In this document: piece by piece, positions 33,157-43,730 of the stretch
Layout of the letters: each line of letters begins with the position of its first letter
Position numbering within the stretch: the stretch's first letter is position 1
From: Cyanobium sp. ATX 6F1
GTDB lineage: Bacteria; Cyanobacteriota; Cyanobacteriia; PCC-6307; Cyanobiaceae
Assembly: GCF_024346315.1 (NCBI RefSeq)
Contig: NZ_JAGQCS010000004.1
Span: 1 to 64,000, forward strand
Length of the DNA: 64,000 bases
Direction: 5' to 3'
Notes under the pieces: model-generated
Database searches by the model: none
What the model was told of the DNA's origin: nothing
Seen by the model: only the letters and a program-made list of their open reading frames with translations
Translations under genes and position numbers: made by a program

Positions 33157-33606
33157 ATGAGCCGCACCGATCCGGCCTCCCTGCAGGCCACCCTGTTCGA
33201 TTTCGCCATCGGCGAACTGGTGCGGCAGCACCGCGAGAGCTTTGCGCCCCTGTGGACGCTGGAGAGCTGGGCCAAGTTGATGATCTGGCTGGCGCTCAAC
33301 TGCGGCTGCTCCGGCGAACGGGAGGCCCTGGAGCAGTTCGCGGCCGCCCTTGGCCCCGTGCTCTGTGGCCGCCTGCGCCGGCAGTTCTTCGAGCGTGAGC
33401 TGGGGGATCTGGAGCTGAAGCTGCTGGCCGATCCGGCCGAGGCCCAGGTACTGGCGTTGCCCCTGGTGGGCGCAGATGCCCCTGACCTGGAGCGCGTGGC
33501 GGTGGCCCTGGAGCGGGTGGGCCTGGGCGAGCGGGTGGCCGGGCGCGAGCAGTGGCAGGTTCTGGAGGGGCTGGTGGCGCTGCCCTGGGGGGAGCGATGC
33601 GCCTGA
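33157..33606 (+). CDS. Conserved hypothetical protein
   Basis: The 149-residue product is helical (LQATLFDFAIGELVRQHRES, FAPLWTLESWAKLMIWLALN, EQFAAALGPVLCGRLRRQFF) with no family I can name. The ATG at 33157 follows GGGGAGG at a good spacing. Its end overlaps the 2OG oxygenase gene by 10 bases, so the two are probably co-translated. Confidence 0.6.
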   Translation: MSRTDPASLQATLFDFAIGELVRQHRESFAPLWTLESWAKLMIWLALNCGCSGEREALEQFAAALGPVLCGRLRRQFFERELGDLELKLLADPAEAQVLALPLVGADAPDLERVAVALERVGLGERVAGREQWQVLEGLVALPWGERCA

Positions 33607-34250
33607 TCGCCTCCTACCGCAACGCCGGCTTCGAGGCCCTCGCCGATGGGGCGGTGGCCTTCTTCGATCGCCGCAGCGATCTGCAGCGCCGCGGTGTGGC
33701 CTTCGGGGGCGAATCGGGTGGCGACTCCCCTGGCCAGTCCGGCGACCCCGGCCCCGCCAAGGTCTCCACCGACATCAGCCTGGTGGCGATCGACCGCTCC
33801 GACCCCGAGGCCTTTGCCCTCGCAGGCGTGATCCTGCGCGGCGTGGGCGCTGCCCTGGAGCGTTACCTGCAGGAGCGGCCGCTGCTGCGGCAGTGCTGCC
33901 CGGAACAGGCGATGTTCGTCAACCCGATCTTCAACCTGCAGCGCTACGCCCCCGGAGAGGGCTTCCACCGCTGGCACTGCGACTGGAACACCAGTGAGGA
34001 GGGCACCGAGCCGATCCGGCGGGTGCTGGCCTGGATCCTGTACTGCAACGACGTGAGCGAAGGCGGCACCGAGTTCCATTGGCAGGGGCACCACGAAGAG
34101 GCCGTGCGCGGCAAGCTCGTGATCTTTCCGGCCGGGCTGTCCCACATCCACCGGGGGCGGGTGAGCCATGCCGAGACCAAGACCATTGCCACCGGCTGGA
34201 TCAACGCCGGCACGCTGGAGGCCTACATCGCCCGCCTCGCCGCCACTTGA
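33597..34250 (+). CDS. 2-oxoglutarate-Fe(II) dioxygenase (prolyl-4-hydroxylase-like)
   Basis: The 217-residue protein has the iron-binding HxD motif in GFHRWHCDWN (H127, D129) and a distal histidine in FPAGLSHIHRG or the following RVSHAETKTIATGW, which also holds the 2OG-binding basic residue. The central part is a double-stranded beta-helix. It would hydroxylate a protein or small molecule. It starts 10 bases before the end of the upstream gene. Confidence 0.85.
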   Translation: MRLIASYRNAGFEALADGAVAFFDRRSDLQRRGVAFGGESGGDSPGQSGDPGPAKVSTDISLVAIDRSDPEAFALAGVILRGVGAALERYLQERPLLRQCCPEQAMFVNPIFNLQRYAPGEGFHRWHCDWNTSEEGTEPIRRVLAWILYCNDVSEGGTEFHWQGHHEEAVRGKLVIFPAGLSHIHRGRVSHAETKTIATGWINAGTLEAYIARLAAT

Positions 34251-34625
34251 AGCCCCTTGGACGTTCTAGGGACCGGCCAGATGCAGACCCGCTTACCCTG
34301 TTCGGTCGGCTTTGGCCTGTTCTAAGGCTTTTGGATGTTTCACAGTGCGATCACAACGATGCAGTGCTCATAACACTGAAGTTCGTAGATCGAAGTCCAG
34401 ATCCTTTCGGGCCAGCATTCAGCTCATGAACATCATGGTCAATCCCTCGATGACCACAACCTCGATCCGCAGGTTTCTGACGTTGCCGTCTGCGCATCTT
34501 ATGGCTCCTGAAGGAGCGCCATAGGCACGTCTCAGGCCTGGTAACAATTTCGGCTGCCCTTGGCACGCCTCGGCTGTCCAGATTAGTTTTCTGAGTCAGG
34601 AACCATCCTCTCCGCCTGCCTTCCG
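34251..34625. other. Spacer upstream of the sulfatase cluster
   Basis: No gene is seen. A short hairpin, ATGGCTCC-TGAA-GGAGCGCCAT, lies at about 34502-34523 and may end the upstream transcript. Promoters of the sulfatase operon must lie downstream of it. Confidence 0.4.
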
Positions 34626-36980
34626 ATGCCTCTCAACGAGTACAAATCGGGGGCCGCCTTCCCCGGTGTGATCGGCCGCACCGCCGACGTGTCGACGCCG
34701 GCCTGGCCCGAGCCCAACCGAGCAGCGGAAGGTGCGCCAAATGTGCTGTATCTCGTGCTCGACGACACGGGCTTCGGGCAGCTCGGCTGCTACGGCAGTC
34801 CGATTGCCACGCCGCATCTGGATGCCCTGGCGGCCGATGGGCTGCGCTACAGCAACATGCACACCACGGCGCTCTGCTCGCCGTCGCGCTCCTGCATGCT
34901 CACGGGGCGCAACCACCATTCCAACGGGCTGGCCTGCATCACGGAAGGCTCGATGGGCTATCCCGGCTCCAACGGCTACATCCCCTTCGAGAACGGCTTT
35001 CTGTCGGAGATCCTGCTGCAGAAGGGCTACAACACCTACGCCGTGGGCAAGTGGCACCTCACGCCCGCGGAAGCCACCTCGGCGGCTGGGCCCTATGACC
35101 GCTGGCCCCTGGGCCGCGGCTTCGAGCGCTTCTACGGCTTCCTCGGTGGCGACACGCACCAGTACTACCCGGAGCTGGTGCGCGACAACACCCAGGTGGA
35201 ACCCGAGAAAACTCCTGAGCAGGGCTATCACCTCACCCCGGATCTGGTGGAGAAGGCCAAGGCGATGATAGCCGATGCCAAGCAGGTGGCACCGAACAAG
35301 CCCTTCTTCATGTACTTCTGCACCGGCGCCATGCATGCGCCCCACCATGTGCCGAAGGAGTGGGCCGACAAGTACAAGGGTCAATTCGACGACGGCTGGG
35401 ATGCCTACCGCGAAACGGCCTTTGCTCGCCAGAAGGAGCTGGGCATCATTCCTCCCGATACCACCCTTTCGCGCCACGATCCCGACGTGCAGGATTGGAA
35501 CACCCTTTCGGCCGATGAGCGCAAGCTCTATGCCCGGATGATGGAGGTGTTTGCCGGCTTCCTGGAGCACACCGACCACTACATCGGCGAGCTGATCGAG
35601 TTCCTCAAGGAGCTCGGTGAATACGAGAACACCCTGATCATGGTGATCTCCGACAACGGCGCCAGCTCCGAGGGTGGACCCACCGGATCGGTGAACGAGG
35701 GCAAGTTCTTCAACAACGTTCCTGAAAACCTGGAGCAGAATCTGGCGGCCATCGACGACATCGGCGGACCGAAGTATTTCAACCATTACCCCTGGGGCTG
35801 GACCCACGCCGGCAACACCCCGTTCCGGCGCTGGAAGCGGGAGACCTACCGGGGCGGCACCAGCGATCCCTTCATCCTGAGCTGGCCAAAAGGCATCAAC
35901 GCCAGGGGCGAGATCCGCAGCCAGTACGCCCACGCGATCGACATGGTGCCCACCGTGCTCGATGCCCTGGGGATCGAGGCCCCCACAACGATCCGGGGGG
36001 TGACCCAGAGCCCGATCGAGGGCTTCAGCCTGGCCTCGTCGTTCGATGAGGCCACGGCTCCGAGCAAGCACATCACCCAGTACTTCGAGATGTTTGGCCA
36101 TCGCTCGCTCTATCACGATGGCTGGCGGGCGGTGTGTCCCTGGCCCGGTGCCTCGTTCAGCGAATCAGGCCGCCGCTTCGGCGATCCGATCTCCTACGAC
36201 CAGCTGATTCAGCTCGATGCCCACGGCTGCGAGCTCTACAACTTGGAGGAGGATTTTGCCGAAACCAACGACCTCGCCGCCAGCGAGCGTGATCGCCTGA
36301 TCGCCATGATCGGCATGTGGTATGTGGAGGCCGGCAAGTACAACGTGCTGCCGATCGATAGCCGCGGCACCCAGCGTTTCGGGGTGGAGCGCCCTCAGAT
36401 CGCCCCCGATCGCCAGCGCTACATCTATTACCCCGGCACCCAAGTGGTGCCCACCAACGCCGCCCCCCGGGTGATGAATCGCCCCCACTCGATCTCGGTG
36501 GAGGCCTTGGTGCCCGAAGGTGGCGCCGATGGGGTGTTGTTCAGCATGGGCGGCAACGACGGTGGTTTCGCGTTCTATGTGCAGAACGGGATCCTCACCT
36601 ACGGCTACAACTACGTGGCCGAGAGCCACTTCCGGATCACCTCCACGGCGCCGGTCCCCAGCGGCCACCACATCTTCAGCGTGGAGTTCACCCCCACAGG
36701 CCCGGCGGACATCGCCAACGGCAAGGGCACACCCGCGGCGATCAAGTTGTTCGTGGATGGTCAGCCCGTGGGCGAAGGGCACCTGCCGGTCACGATTCCC
36801 CTGAGCCTGGGCCTGGCGGCGGGTGCGGCGGTCGGTGCCGATCCCGGTTCTCCCACCATGCCTGATTACAAGCCGCCCTTCGCTTTCGCCGGCACGGTGA
36901 AGCGGGCGCTGGTGGATGTGACCGGCACATCGGTGGAATCGCTCGAAGAGAAAATGCGCATGATCCTGGCGCGGCAGTAG
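34626..36980 (+). CDS. Arylsulfatase A-type sulfatase, first of tandem pair
   Basis: The 784-residue protein has the alkaline-phosphatase-like sulfatase fold. The metal-binding start is VLYLVLDDTGFGQLG (DD at 46-47), and the formylglycine motif is CSPSRSCMLTGR with the Cys at residue 84. Later motifs include GKWHLTP and ISDNGASSEGG. The last ~230 residues form a beta-rich domain typical of large arylsulfatases. No signal peptide is visible, so it may be cytosolic or exported by another route. Sulfatases hydrolyse sulfate esters and can provide sulfur. The paralogue at 37069 follows 88 bases later. Confidence 0.92.
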   Translation: MPLNEYKSGAAFPGVIGRTADVSTPAWPEPNRAAEGAPNVLYLVLDDTGFGQLGCYGSPIATPHLDALAADGLRYSNMHTTALCSPSRSCMLTGRNHHSNGLACITEGSMGYPGSNGYIPFENGFLSEILLQKGYNTYAVGKWHLTPAEATSAAGPYDRWPLGRGFERFYGFLGGDTHQYYPELVRDNTQVEPEKTPEQGYHLTPDLVEKAKAMIADAKQVAPNKPFFMYFCTGAMHAPHHVPKEWADKYKGQFDDGWDAYRETAFARQKELGIIPPDTTLSRHDPDVQDWNTLSADERKLYARMMEVFAGFLEHTDHYIGELIEFLKELGEYENTLIMVISDNGASSEGGPTGSVNEGKFFNNVPENLEQNLAAIDDIGGPKYFNHYPWGWTHAGNTPFRRWKRETYRGGTSDPFILSWPKGINARGEIRSQYAHAIDMVPTVLDALGIEAPTTIRGVTQSPIEGFSLASSFDEATAPSKHITQYFEMFGHRSLYHDGWRAVCPWPGASFSESGRRFGDPISYDQLIQLDAHGCELYNLEEDFAETNDLAASERDRLIAMIGMWYVEAGKYNVLPIDSRGTQRFGVERPQIAPDRQRYIYYPGTQVVPTNAAPRVMNRPHSISVEALVPEGGADGVLFSMGGNDGGFAFYVQNGILTYGYNYVAESHFRITSTAPVPSGHHIFSVEFTPTGPADIANGKGTPAAIKLFVDGQPVGEGHLPVTIPLSLGLAAGAAVGADPGSPTMPDYKPPFAFAGTVKRALVDVTGTSVESLEEKMRMILARQ

Positions 36981-37068
36981 CGGCTTTCCGCTCAAGTGTC
37001 AACGGCCCGGCTTGTTTGGAGCTGGCACAGTCTTACCCAGATTCAGTCTTCTGAACAGATCCTCAACC

Positions 37069-39444
37069 ATGACCCCAGCTGATTCCGTACAACGCCAGAT
37101 CTTGCCGATCCCGGATCAATCCCACGTGGGGCTGATCACCTACGACGCCAGGGATCCGGATACCACCTATCCCCCGATCCGGGATCTGCGGCCGCCGGCG
37201 GGAGCACCCAATGTGCTCGTGATCCTGCTGGATGATGTGGGCTTCGGTGCCTCCAGCGCCTTCGGTGGGCCCTGCCACACCCCGAACATCGAGAAGCTGG
37301 CTGCCGGCGGCCTCAAGTACAACCGCTTCCACACCACCGCCCTCTGCTCCCCCACCCGTCAGGCCCTGCTCACCGGCCGCAACCACCATTCAGTGGGCAT
37401 GGGCGGCATCACCGAGATCGCCACAGCTGCTCCCGGCTACAACTCGATCCTGCCGAACACCTGTGCTCCCCTGGCGCGCACCCTGAAGCTCAACGGCTAC
37501 TCCACCGCGCAGTTCGGCAAATGCCATGAGGTGCCCGTCTGGCAGACGAGCCCGATGGGCCCCTTTGATGCCTGGCCCACGGGCGGCGGTGGCTTCGAAT
37601 ACTTCTATGGCTTCATCGGCGGTGAAACCAACCAGTGGTATCCGGCGCTTTATGAGGGCACCACGCCGGTGGAACCCAGGAAGACGCCCGAGCAGGGCTA
37701 TCACCTCAGCGATGATCTGACCACCAAGGCGATTCAGTGGATCCGCCAGCAGAAGGCGCTGATGGCTGACAAGCCCTTCTTCACCTATTTCGCTCCTGGA
37801 GCGACCCATGCCCCGCACCATGTGCCGAAGGAATGGGCCGACAAGTACAAGGGTCAGTTCGACCAGGGCTGGGACAAGTTGAGAGAGGAAACCTTTGCCC
37901 GTCAGAAGCAGTTGGGGGTGATTCCTGCCGACTGTCAGCTCACCGGGCGCCATGGGGATATTCCCGCCTGGGACACGATCACGGCCGAGATGAAACCGAT
38001 TCTCGCCCGCCAGATGGAGGTGTATGCGGGCTTCCTGGAGCACACCGATCATCACGTCGGACGGTTGATCGACGCGCTCCAGGACCTCGAAATTCTTGAG
38101 GACACGCTGGTCTACGTGATCATCGGCGACAACGGCGCCTCAGCGGAGGGCTCCCTCCAGGGCTGTTTCAACGAAATGGCTCCGCTCACGGGCTTTGCCC
38201 ACCTCGAAACCGCCGAGTTCCTCAGCGAGCGCCTGGATCAACTGGGCGGTGTACAGGCCTACAACCACTACGCGGTGGGCTGGGCCCACGCCATGGACAC
38301 CCCCTACCAGTGGACCAAGCAGGTGGCCTCCCACTTCGGCGGCACCCGCAACGGCACCATCGTGCATTGGCCCAAGGGAATCCAGGCCAAGGGCGAGATC
38401 CGCAGCCAGTTCCACCATGTGATCGATGTGGCCCCAACGATTCTGGAGGCGGCGGGCCTGCCCCAGCCCACCTTCGTCAATGGGGTGCAACAGCGGCCGA
38501 TCGAAGGGGTGAGCATGGCCTATTCCTTCAATGATTCCAGCGCTGCCGAACGGCGCCAGACCCAGTACTTCGAGATGGCGGGCAACCGCGGCATCTACCA
38601 CAAGGGCTGGACGGCGGTGACCAGGCACCGAACCCCCTGGGTGACCGGTCAGGTGAAGCTGGCTGCCTTCGACGACGATGTCTGGGAGCTCTACGACACC
38701 AGCACCGACTGGACCCAGGCGCAGGATCTGGCCAGCGTCCATCCCCAGAAGCTCCATGAACTGCAGCGGCTGTGGCTGATCGAAGCCACCCGCTACAACG
38801 TGCTGCCGCTGGATGATCGCTTCGCCGAGCGGGCCAATCCCGAGATCGCCGGTCGGCCACAATTGATTAAGGGAACCCGCCAAGTGCTGTTCGGCGGCAT
38901 GGGGCGGTTGAGCGAAAGCTCAATCGTCAACTTCAAGAACAAGTCACACGCCATCACCGCCGAGCTGGTGGTTCCGGAAGCGGGTGCCGAGGGCGTGATC
39001 ATCGCCCAGGGTGGTCTCACCGGTGGCTGGAGCCTCTACACGAAGGAGGGCAAACCGAAGTACTGCTACAACTTCTATGGCGTGAACCGCTACACGATCG
39101 CGGGCACAGAGACGATCCCCCCTGGAACCCACCAGGTGCGGATGGAGTTCGACTACGACGGCGGCGGCCTGGCCAAGGGCGGCACGGTGACGCTCTATGT
39201 GGATGGACAGAAGGCCGGCGAAGGCCGGGTGGAGCAGACTGAACCGATGCTTTTCTCCGCCGACGAGACCTGCGACGTCGGTTTCGAGGCCGGTTCACCG
39301 GTGACCGACGACTATCCGAGCGTTGGTGGCACGTTCAGCGGCGAGGTGAACTGGGTGGAGATCGCGGTCGACAAGGACGCCGAGGATCTCGATCACCTGA
39401 TCTCACCCGAAGAACGGCTGCAGGTGGCGATGGCGTTGCAATAG
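37069..39444 (+). CDS. Arylsulfatase A-type sulfatase, second of tandem pair
   Basis: The 791-residue protein is homologous to the preceding gene: VLVILLDDVGFGASS, the CSPTRQALLTGR formylglycine motif (Cys at 93), KTPEQGYHLSDDL and EWADKYKGQF all recur. The proteins are clearly diverged, suggesting two substrates or conditions. A formylglycine-generating enzyme is needed but is not encoded in the window. The start at 37069 is preferred to 37012, and no signal peptide is seen. Confidence 0.92.
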   Translation: MTPADSVQRQILPIPDQSHVGLITYDARDPDTTYPPIRDLRPPAGAPNVLVILLDDVGFGASSAFGGPCHTPNIEKLAAGGLKYNRFHTTALCSPTRQALLTGRNHHSVGMGGITEIATAAPGYNSILPNTCAPLARTLKLNGYSTAQFGKCHEVPVWQTSPMGPFDAWPTGGGGFEYFYGFIGGETNQWYPALYEGTTPVEPRKTPEQGYHLSDDLTTKAIQWIRQQKALMADKPFFTYFAPGATHAPHHVPKEWADKYKGQFDQGWDKLREETFARQKQLGVIPADCQLTGRHGDIPAWDTITAEMKPILARQMEVYAGFLEHTDHHVGRLIDALQDLEILEDTLVYVIIGDNGASAEGSLQGCFNEMAPLTGFAHLETAEFLSERLDQLGGVQAYNHYAVGWAHAMDTPYQWTKQVASHFGGTRNGTIVHWPKGIQAKGEIRSQFHHVIDVAPTILEAAGLPQPTFVNGVQQRPIEGVSMAYSFNDSSAAERRQTQYFEMAGNRGIYHKGWTAVTRHRTPWVTGQVKLAAFDDDVWELYDTSTDWTQAQDLASVHPQKLHELQRLWLIEATRYNVLPLDDRFAERANPEIAGRPQLIKGTRQVLFGGMGRLSESSIVNFKNKSHAITAELVVPEAGAEGVIIAQGGLTGGWSLYTKEGKPKYCYNFYGVNRYTIAGTETIPPGTHQVRMEFDYDGGGLAKGGTVTLYVDGQKAGEGRVEQTEPMLFSADETCDVGFEAGSPVTDDYPSVGGTFSGEVNWVEIAVDKDAEDLDHLISPEERLQVAMALQ

Positions 39445-39455
39445 GCGGCGTTGCC

Positions 39456-40133
39456 ATGGAAGGTGTGAACCAGAACAAGCCAGCAAAATCCATGCGCATC
39501 GAGTTGCGCTGGCCGGCTTCGCTCGCCGTGCTCGTTCTGTGGGCACTGGAGAGAGGGCTGCCCAACCGGTTCCGGCTCCTTCCTGCCGGCTTTGACTTCA
39601 TCAGCTTCGGCCTAGTGCTGATCCCGATGCTGGCCGTCGGACTGACGGCCGGGCGCTCTCGCTGGTTACGCATCGAGCGCCTCACCACCTCGATCTTCGT
39701 GATTGCCGCCGGCGGCATCACGTTCGTCACCCTGGTCGTTCTGATCAAGGAGATGCTGTTTGGCCGAGGAGATCTCGATGCCCTTGAGCTGCTCGCCTCC
39801 GGCGTCGCGATCTGGGTGTCCAATGTGGTCATCTTTTCGCTGGCGTTCTGGCAGGTCGATCGCGGCGGCCCAGAGGCGCGCCTCAATCGTCTGGCCATCC
39901 GGGCGGACTGGTTCTTTCCGCAGGAGGGTGTGCCCGATGCTGTGCGCCCCGACTGGCGTCCCACCTTCATCGATTACCTGTTTCTGAGCTTCTCGACGGC
40001 GACGGCCTTCAGTCCCACGGGGGCGATCCCGCTCAATGCCCGATCCCAGTTGATGTTGATGCTGCAGAGCACCATCTCCCTGCTGACCATCGCCGTGATC
40101 GCCGCCCGGGCCATCAACATCCTCGGCAGCTGA
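39456..40133 (+). CDS. DUF1345-like multi-helix membrane protein
   Basis: The 225-residue protein has four or five helices (SLAVLVLWALERGLP, FISFGLVLIPMLAVGLTAG, TTSIFVIAAGGITFVTLVVLI, SGVAIWVSNVVIFSLAFW) and ends with IDYLFLSFSTATAFSPTGAI and a last hydrophobic segment. The YLFLSFSTATAFSPT region matches DUF1345-like proteins. It starts 12 bases after the second sulfatase and may be part of the same operon. Its function is unknown. Confidence 0.75.
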   Translation: MEGVNQNKPAKSMRIELRWPASLAVLVLWALERGLPNRFRLLPAGFDFISFGLVLIPMLAVGLTAGRSRWLRIERLTTSIFVIAAGGITFVTLVVLIKEMLFGRGDLDALELLASGVAIWVSNVVIFSLAFWQVDRGGPEARLNRLAIRADWFFPQEGVPDAVRPDWRPTFIDYLFLSFSTATAFSPTGAIPLNARSQLMLMLQSTISLLTIAVIAARAINILGS

Positions 40134-40201
40134 GCCGCTGTCTGCCAGGGCAGGTGACGCGCAGGAATGGTTCGACGCCGGGCACGACGAAGGGAGTACG
40201 G

Positions 40202-40224
40202 CTTAGTCCTTATCCTTGGCTAAG
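40202..40224. promoter_or_regulatory. Operator-like inverted repeat of the Phd/PIN pair
   Basis: CTTAG (40202-40206) and CTAAG (40220-40224) form an inverted repeat 17 bases before the antitoxin start, inside the direct-repeat-like TTAGTCC ... TAAGTCC. This is where an autorepressing Phd-type antitoxin would bind. Confidence 0.4.
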
Positions 40225-40240
40225 TCCATAGGATCTCCCC

Positions 40241-40468
40241 ATGCAGGTCAACCTCCACGACGCCAAAACCCACCTGTCCCGCTACGTGGCCCAGGCCCTG
40301 GAGGGCGAGGAGGTGGTGATCGCCAAGGCAGGCCATCCGCTGGTGCGCCTGGTGCCGGTGGAGCAGGGCACCCCCCAGCGCAGGACAGGCTTCCTCCAGG
40401 GGAAGGCCGAGATCACGGCCGATCTCAAGGCTGATTTCAGCGCCGAAATCGAAGCGATGTTCGGTTGA
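40241..40468 (+). CDS. Phd/YefM-family antitoxin
   Basis: The 75-residue protein reads MQVNLHDAKTHLSRYVAQAL, EGEEVVIAKAGHPLVRLVPV, which matches the DNA-binding N-terminal domain of Phd/YefM antitoxins. The C-terminal part (GKAEITADLKADFSAEIEAM) would wrap around the toxin. It overlaps the toxin gene by one base. Confidence 0.9.
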   Translation: MQVNLHDAKTHLSRYVAQALEGEEVVIAKAGHPLVRLVPVEQGTPQRRTGFLQGKAEITADLKADFSAEIEAMFG

Positions 40469-40872
40469 TGGAGCCGGCGGGTCCGCTGCTGCTCGACACC
40501 CACCTGCTGCTCTGGTGGGCCGTTGAGCCCGAGCGGCTGCCAACGGCACTCCGGCAGGAACTCAGCGACAGGCGGCAACCGCTCCTGTTCAGCGTGGTGA
40601 GCCTGTGGGAAGTGGCGGTCAAAACCTCCCTTGGGCGCCCCGGATTTCGGGTCGACGCCCAGGCCCTGAGGCAGGGCTTGCTGCGCGAGGGGTTCAGCGA
40701 GCAGGCGATCACTGCCGCCCATGGGCTGGCCGTGCAGCACCTGCCCTGGGTGCACCGCGACCCATTCGACAGGCTGCTGGTGGCCCAGGCCCGCTGCGAA
40801 GGACTCACCCTGCTCAGCGCCGATCGCACCCTGATGGCCTACGGGCCTGAAGTGAGGCTCGCGGCCCTTTGA
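40468..40872 (+). CDS. PIN-domain (VapC-like) toxin
   Basis: The 134-residue protein has the PIN active-site pattern: LLLDTHLLLWWAVEP (Asp), SVVSLWEVAVKTSLG (Glu), HRDPFDRLLVAQARCE and LLSADRTLMAYG (Asp). The start ATG shares its A with the antitoxin stop (TGATG), so translation is coupled. It is likely an RNase neutralised by the Phd-like partner. Confidence 0.88.
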   Translation: MEPAGPLLLDTHLLLWWAVEPERLPTALRQELSDRRQPLLFSVVSLWEVAVKTSLGRPGFRVDAQALRQGLLREGFSEQAITAAHGLAVQHLPWVHRDPFDRLLVAQARCEGLTLLSADRTLMAYGPEVRLAAL

Positions 40873-40900
40873 GAGCATGGGCTACCGCAGACCCTGATCC

Positions 40901-43726
40901 ATGGCCGAGGCCGCCGCCCCTCCCCTCAACGACGCAGGCGCCCTGCCCAAGACCTACGACCCGGCCGGCACCGAAGCCCGCTGGCAGGCCGCCTGGGAAG
41001 CAGCGGGTGCCTTTCACCCTGATCCCAGTGCCCCGGGGGAACCGTTTTCGATCGTGATCCCACCGCCGAACGTGACCGGCAGTCTGCACATGGGCCACGG
41101 CTTCGAGACGGCCCTGATCGACACGATCGTGCGCTTCCAGCGCCTGCAGGGAAAGAACGTGCTCTGCCTGCCGGGAACGGATCACGCCTCGATCGCCGTC
41201 CAGACGATCCTCGAGAAGCAGCTCAAGGCCGAGGGCGCCAGCAAGGACGACCTGGGCCGCGATGCCTTCTTCGAGCGCGCCTGGGCCTGGAAGGCGGAAA
41301 GCGGCGGCACGATCGTGGGCCAGCTGCGCCGCCTGGGCTACTCGGTCGACTGGCAGCGCGAGCGCTTCACCCTCGATGAGCAGCTCAACAAAGCCGTGGT
41401 GGAGGCCTTCGTGCGCCTGCACGGGCAGGGCCTGATCTACCGGGGCGAGTACCTGGTGAACTGGTGCCCGGCCTCGGGATCGGCGGTGAGCGATCTGGAG
41501 GTGGAGATGAAGGAGATCGAGGGGCACCTCTGGCACTTCCGCTACCCCCTCAGCGGCGGGGCCGCCTCCGATGGCACAGCCTCCGCTGGCCCCGACCACC
41601 TGGTGGTGGCCACCACACGTCCCGAAACCCTCCTGGGTGACACCGGCGTCGCCGTGCACCCGGGCGACCCTCGCTACGCCGCCCTGGTGGGCCGCATGAT
41701 CACCTTGCCCCTGGTGGGCCGCGAGATCCCGATCGTGGCTGACGAGCATGTGGATCCCGCCTTCGGCACGGGCTGCGTCAAGGTCACCCCTGCCCACGAC
41801 CCCAACGACTTCGCCATCGGCGCCCGCCACGGCCTGGCGCAGATCACGGTGATGGCCAAGGACGGCACCATGAACGCGGCCGCCGGCCGCTTCGCCGGAC
41901 TCGATCGATTCGAGGCGCGCGCGGCGGTGGTGGCCGCCATGGAGGCCGAAGGCTTTTTGGTGAAGGTGGAACCCCATCGCCACAGCGTTCCGTTCTCCGA
42001 TCGCGGCAAGGTGCCGGTGGAGCCGCTGCTCTCCACGCAATGGTTCGTGAAGGCCGAGCCCCTGGCCGAGCGCTGCCGCGAGGCGCTCGATCGCGGTGAG
42101 CCGCGCTTTGTGCCGGGGCGCTGGGAGAAGGTGTACCGCGACTGGCTCACGGACATCCGCGACTGGTGCATCAGCCGCCAGCTCTGGTGGGGCCACCGCA
42201 TCCCCGCCTGGTTCGTGGTCAGCGAAACCGCTGGCGTGATCACCGAGGCCACGCCCTACGTGGTGGCACGCGATCAGGTCGAAGCACAGACCCAAGCCGA
42301 AGCGCAGTTCGGCGCTGGGGTGGTGCTGGAGCAGGACCCCGACGTGCTCGACACCTGGTTCTCCAGTGGCCTTTGGCCCTTCTCCACCCTGGGCTGGCCC
42401 GACGCCGGAGCCGCCGACCTGGCCCGCTGGTACCCCACCAGCTGCCTGGTGACGGGCTTCGACATCATCTTTTTCTGGGTCGCCCGGATGACGATGCTGG
42501 CGGGGGCCATGGAGCCCCTGGGTGCCGGCAAACCCTGGATCCCCTTCGCCGACGTGATGATCCACGGGCTGGTGCGGGACGAGCAGAACCGCAAGATGAG
42601 CAAGTCGGCGGGCAACGGCATCGACCCGCTGCCGCTGATCGAGCGCTACGGCGCCGATGCGTTGCGCTTCGCCCTGGTGCGGGAGGTGGCGGGCGCCGGC
42701 CAGGACATCCGACTCGACTACGACCGAGCCACGGGCAGCTCAGCCACGGTGGAGGGGGCGCGTAACTTCGCCAACAAGCTCTGGAACGCCACGCGCTTCG
42801 CGCTGATGAACCTGGGGGGCGAAACGCCGGCTTCCTTGGGCGCGCCTGATGCTGCCCAGCTGCAACTGGCCGACCGCTGGATCCTCTCGCGCCTGGCCCG
42901 CGTGAACCAGGGCAGCGCCGAGCGCTACGGCAGCTATGCCCTCGGTGAGGCGGCCAAGGGGCTCTACGAGTTCGCCTGGAACGAGGTCTGCGACTGGACG
43001 ATTGAGCTGCTCAAGCGGCGGATCAACCCCGGCGAGGACCCCAGCCCCGAGGCCCTCGCTGATCAGCGCCTGGCGCGGCAGGTGCTGGCCAAGGTGCTCA
43101 GCGAGCTGCTGGTGCTGCTCCATCCCCTGGTGCCCCACCTGAGCGAGGAGCTCTGGCATGGCCTCACCGGCGCCCCCGAGGGTACCTTTCTGGCCCTGCA
43201 GCGCTGGCCCGCCGTCGACGTAGCGGCGCTGGACGACGAGTTGGAGTCGTCGTTCGCCGAATTGATTGAGGCGATCCGGGTGGTGCGCAACCTGCGGGCC
43301 GTGGCCGGGCTCAAGCCCAACCAGCCGGCACCGGTCGTGTTCGTCACCGGCCGCCCCGTGCTGGCGGCGGTGCTCAACGAGGCCAGCGGCGACATCGCCG
43401 CGCTGACCAAGGCCGAGAGTGTGACGGTGCTGGATCCGGCGGCCGCGGCCCAGCGCTCCAGCGCCCGCACCCTGGCGGCGGTGAGCGGCGAGCTGCAGGT
43501 GCTGCTGCCGATCGAGGGACTGGTGGACCTGGGTGCCCTTAAGGGCCGCCTGGAGAAGGACCTGGCCAAGGCCGAAAAGGAGATCGCCGGGCTCTCCGCT
43601 CGCCTCGCCAACCCCAACTTCGCCGGCAAGGCGCCGCCGGAGGTGGTGGCCGAGTGCCAAGCCAACCTCGCTGAGGCCGAGGCCCAGGCCACCCTGGCCC
43701 GGGGGCGGCTGGAGGGGCTGGGCTGA
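40901..43726 (+). CDS. valS: Valyl-tRNA synthetase
   Basis: This 941-residue class I synthetase charges tRNA-Val. It has the HIGH-type motif [15 protein letters not shown] (HMGH at 63-66), an editing (CP1) domain inserted at about 190-350, the KMSKS motif [13 protein letters not shown] at about 565-569, an anticodon-binding helical domain, and the ValS-specific C-terminal coiled coil ([20 protein letters not shown]). The length is normal. It appears to be followed by the DUF6880-like gene with a 4-base gap. Confidence 0.98.
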   Translation: MAEAAAPPLNDAGALPKTYDPAGTEARWQAAWEAAGAFHPDPSAPGEPFSIVIPPPNVTGSLHMGHGFETALIDTIVRFQRLQGKNVLCLPGTDHASIAVQTILEKQLKAEGASKDDLGRDAFFERAWAWKAESGGTIVGQLRRLGYSVDWQRERFTLDEQLNKAVVEAFVRLHGQGLIYRGEYLVNWCPASGSAVSDLEVEMKEIEGHLWHFRYPLSGGAASDGTASAGPDHLVVATTRPETLLGDTGVAVHPGDPRYAALVGRMITLPLVGREIPIVADEHVDPAFGTGCVKVTPAHDPNDFAIGARHGLAQITVMAKDGTMNAAAGRFAGLDRFEARAAVVAAMEAEGFLVKVEPHRHSVPFSDRGKVPVEPLLSTQWFVKAEPLAERCREALDRGEPRFVPGRWEKVYRDWLTDIRDWCISRQLWWGHRIPAWFVVSETAGVITEATPYVVARDQVEAQTQAEAQFGAGVVLEQDPDVLDTWFSSGLWPFSTLGWPDAGAADLARWYPTSCLVTGFDIIFFWVARMTMLAGAMEPLGAGKPWIPFADVMIHGLVRDEQNRKMSKSAGNGIDPLPLIERYGADALRFALVREVAGAGQDIRLDYDRATGSSATVEGARNFANKLWNATRFALMNLGGETPASLGAPDAAQLQLADRWILSRLARVNQGSAERYGSYALGEAAKGLYEFAWNEVCDWTIELLKRRINPGEDPSPEALADQRLARQVLAKVLSELLVLLHPLVPHLSEELWHGLTGAPEGTFLALQRWPAVDVAALDDELESSFAELIEAIRVVRNLRAVAGLKPNQPAPVVFVTGRPVLAAVLNEASGDIAALTKAESVTVLDPAAAAQRSSARTLAAVSGELQVLLPIEGLVDLGALKGRLEKDLAKAEKEIAGLSARLANPNFAGKAPPEVVAECQANLAEAEAQATLARGRLEGLG

Positions 43727-43730
43727 GCCC

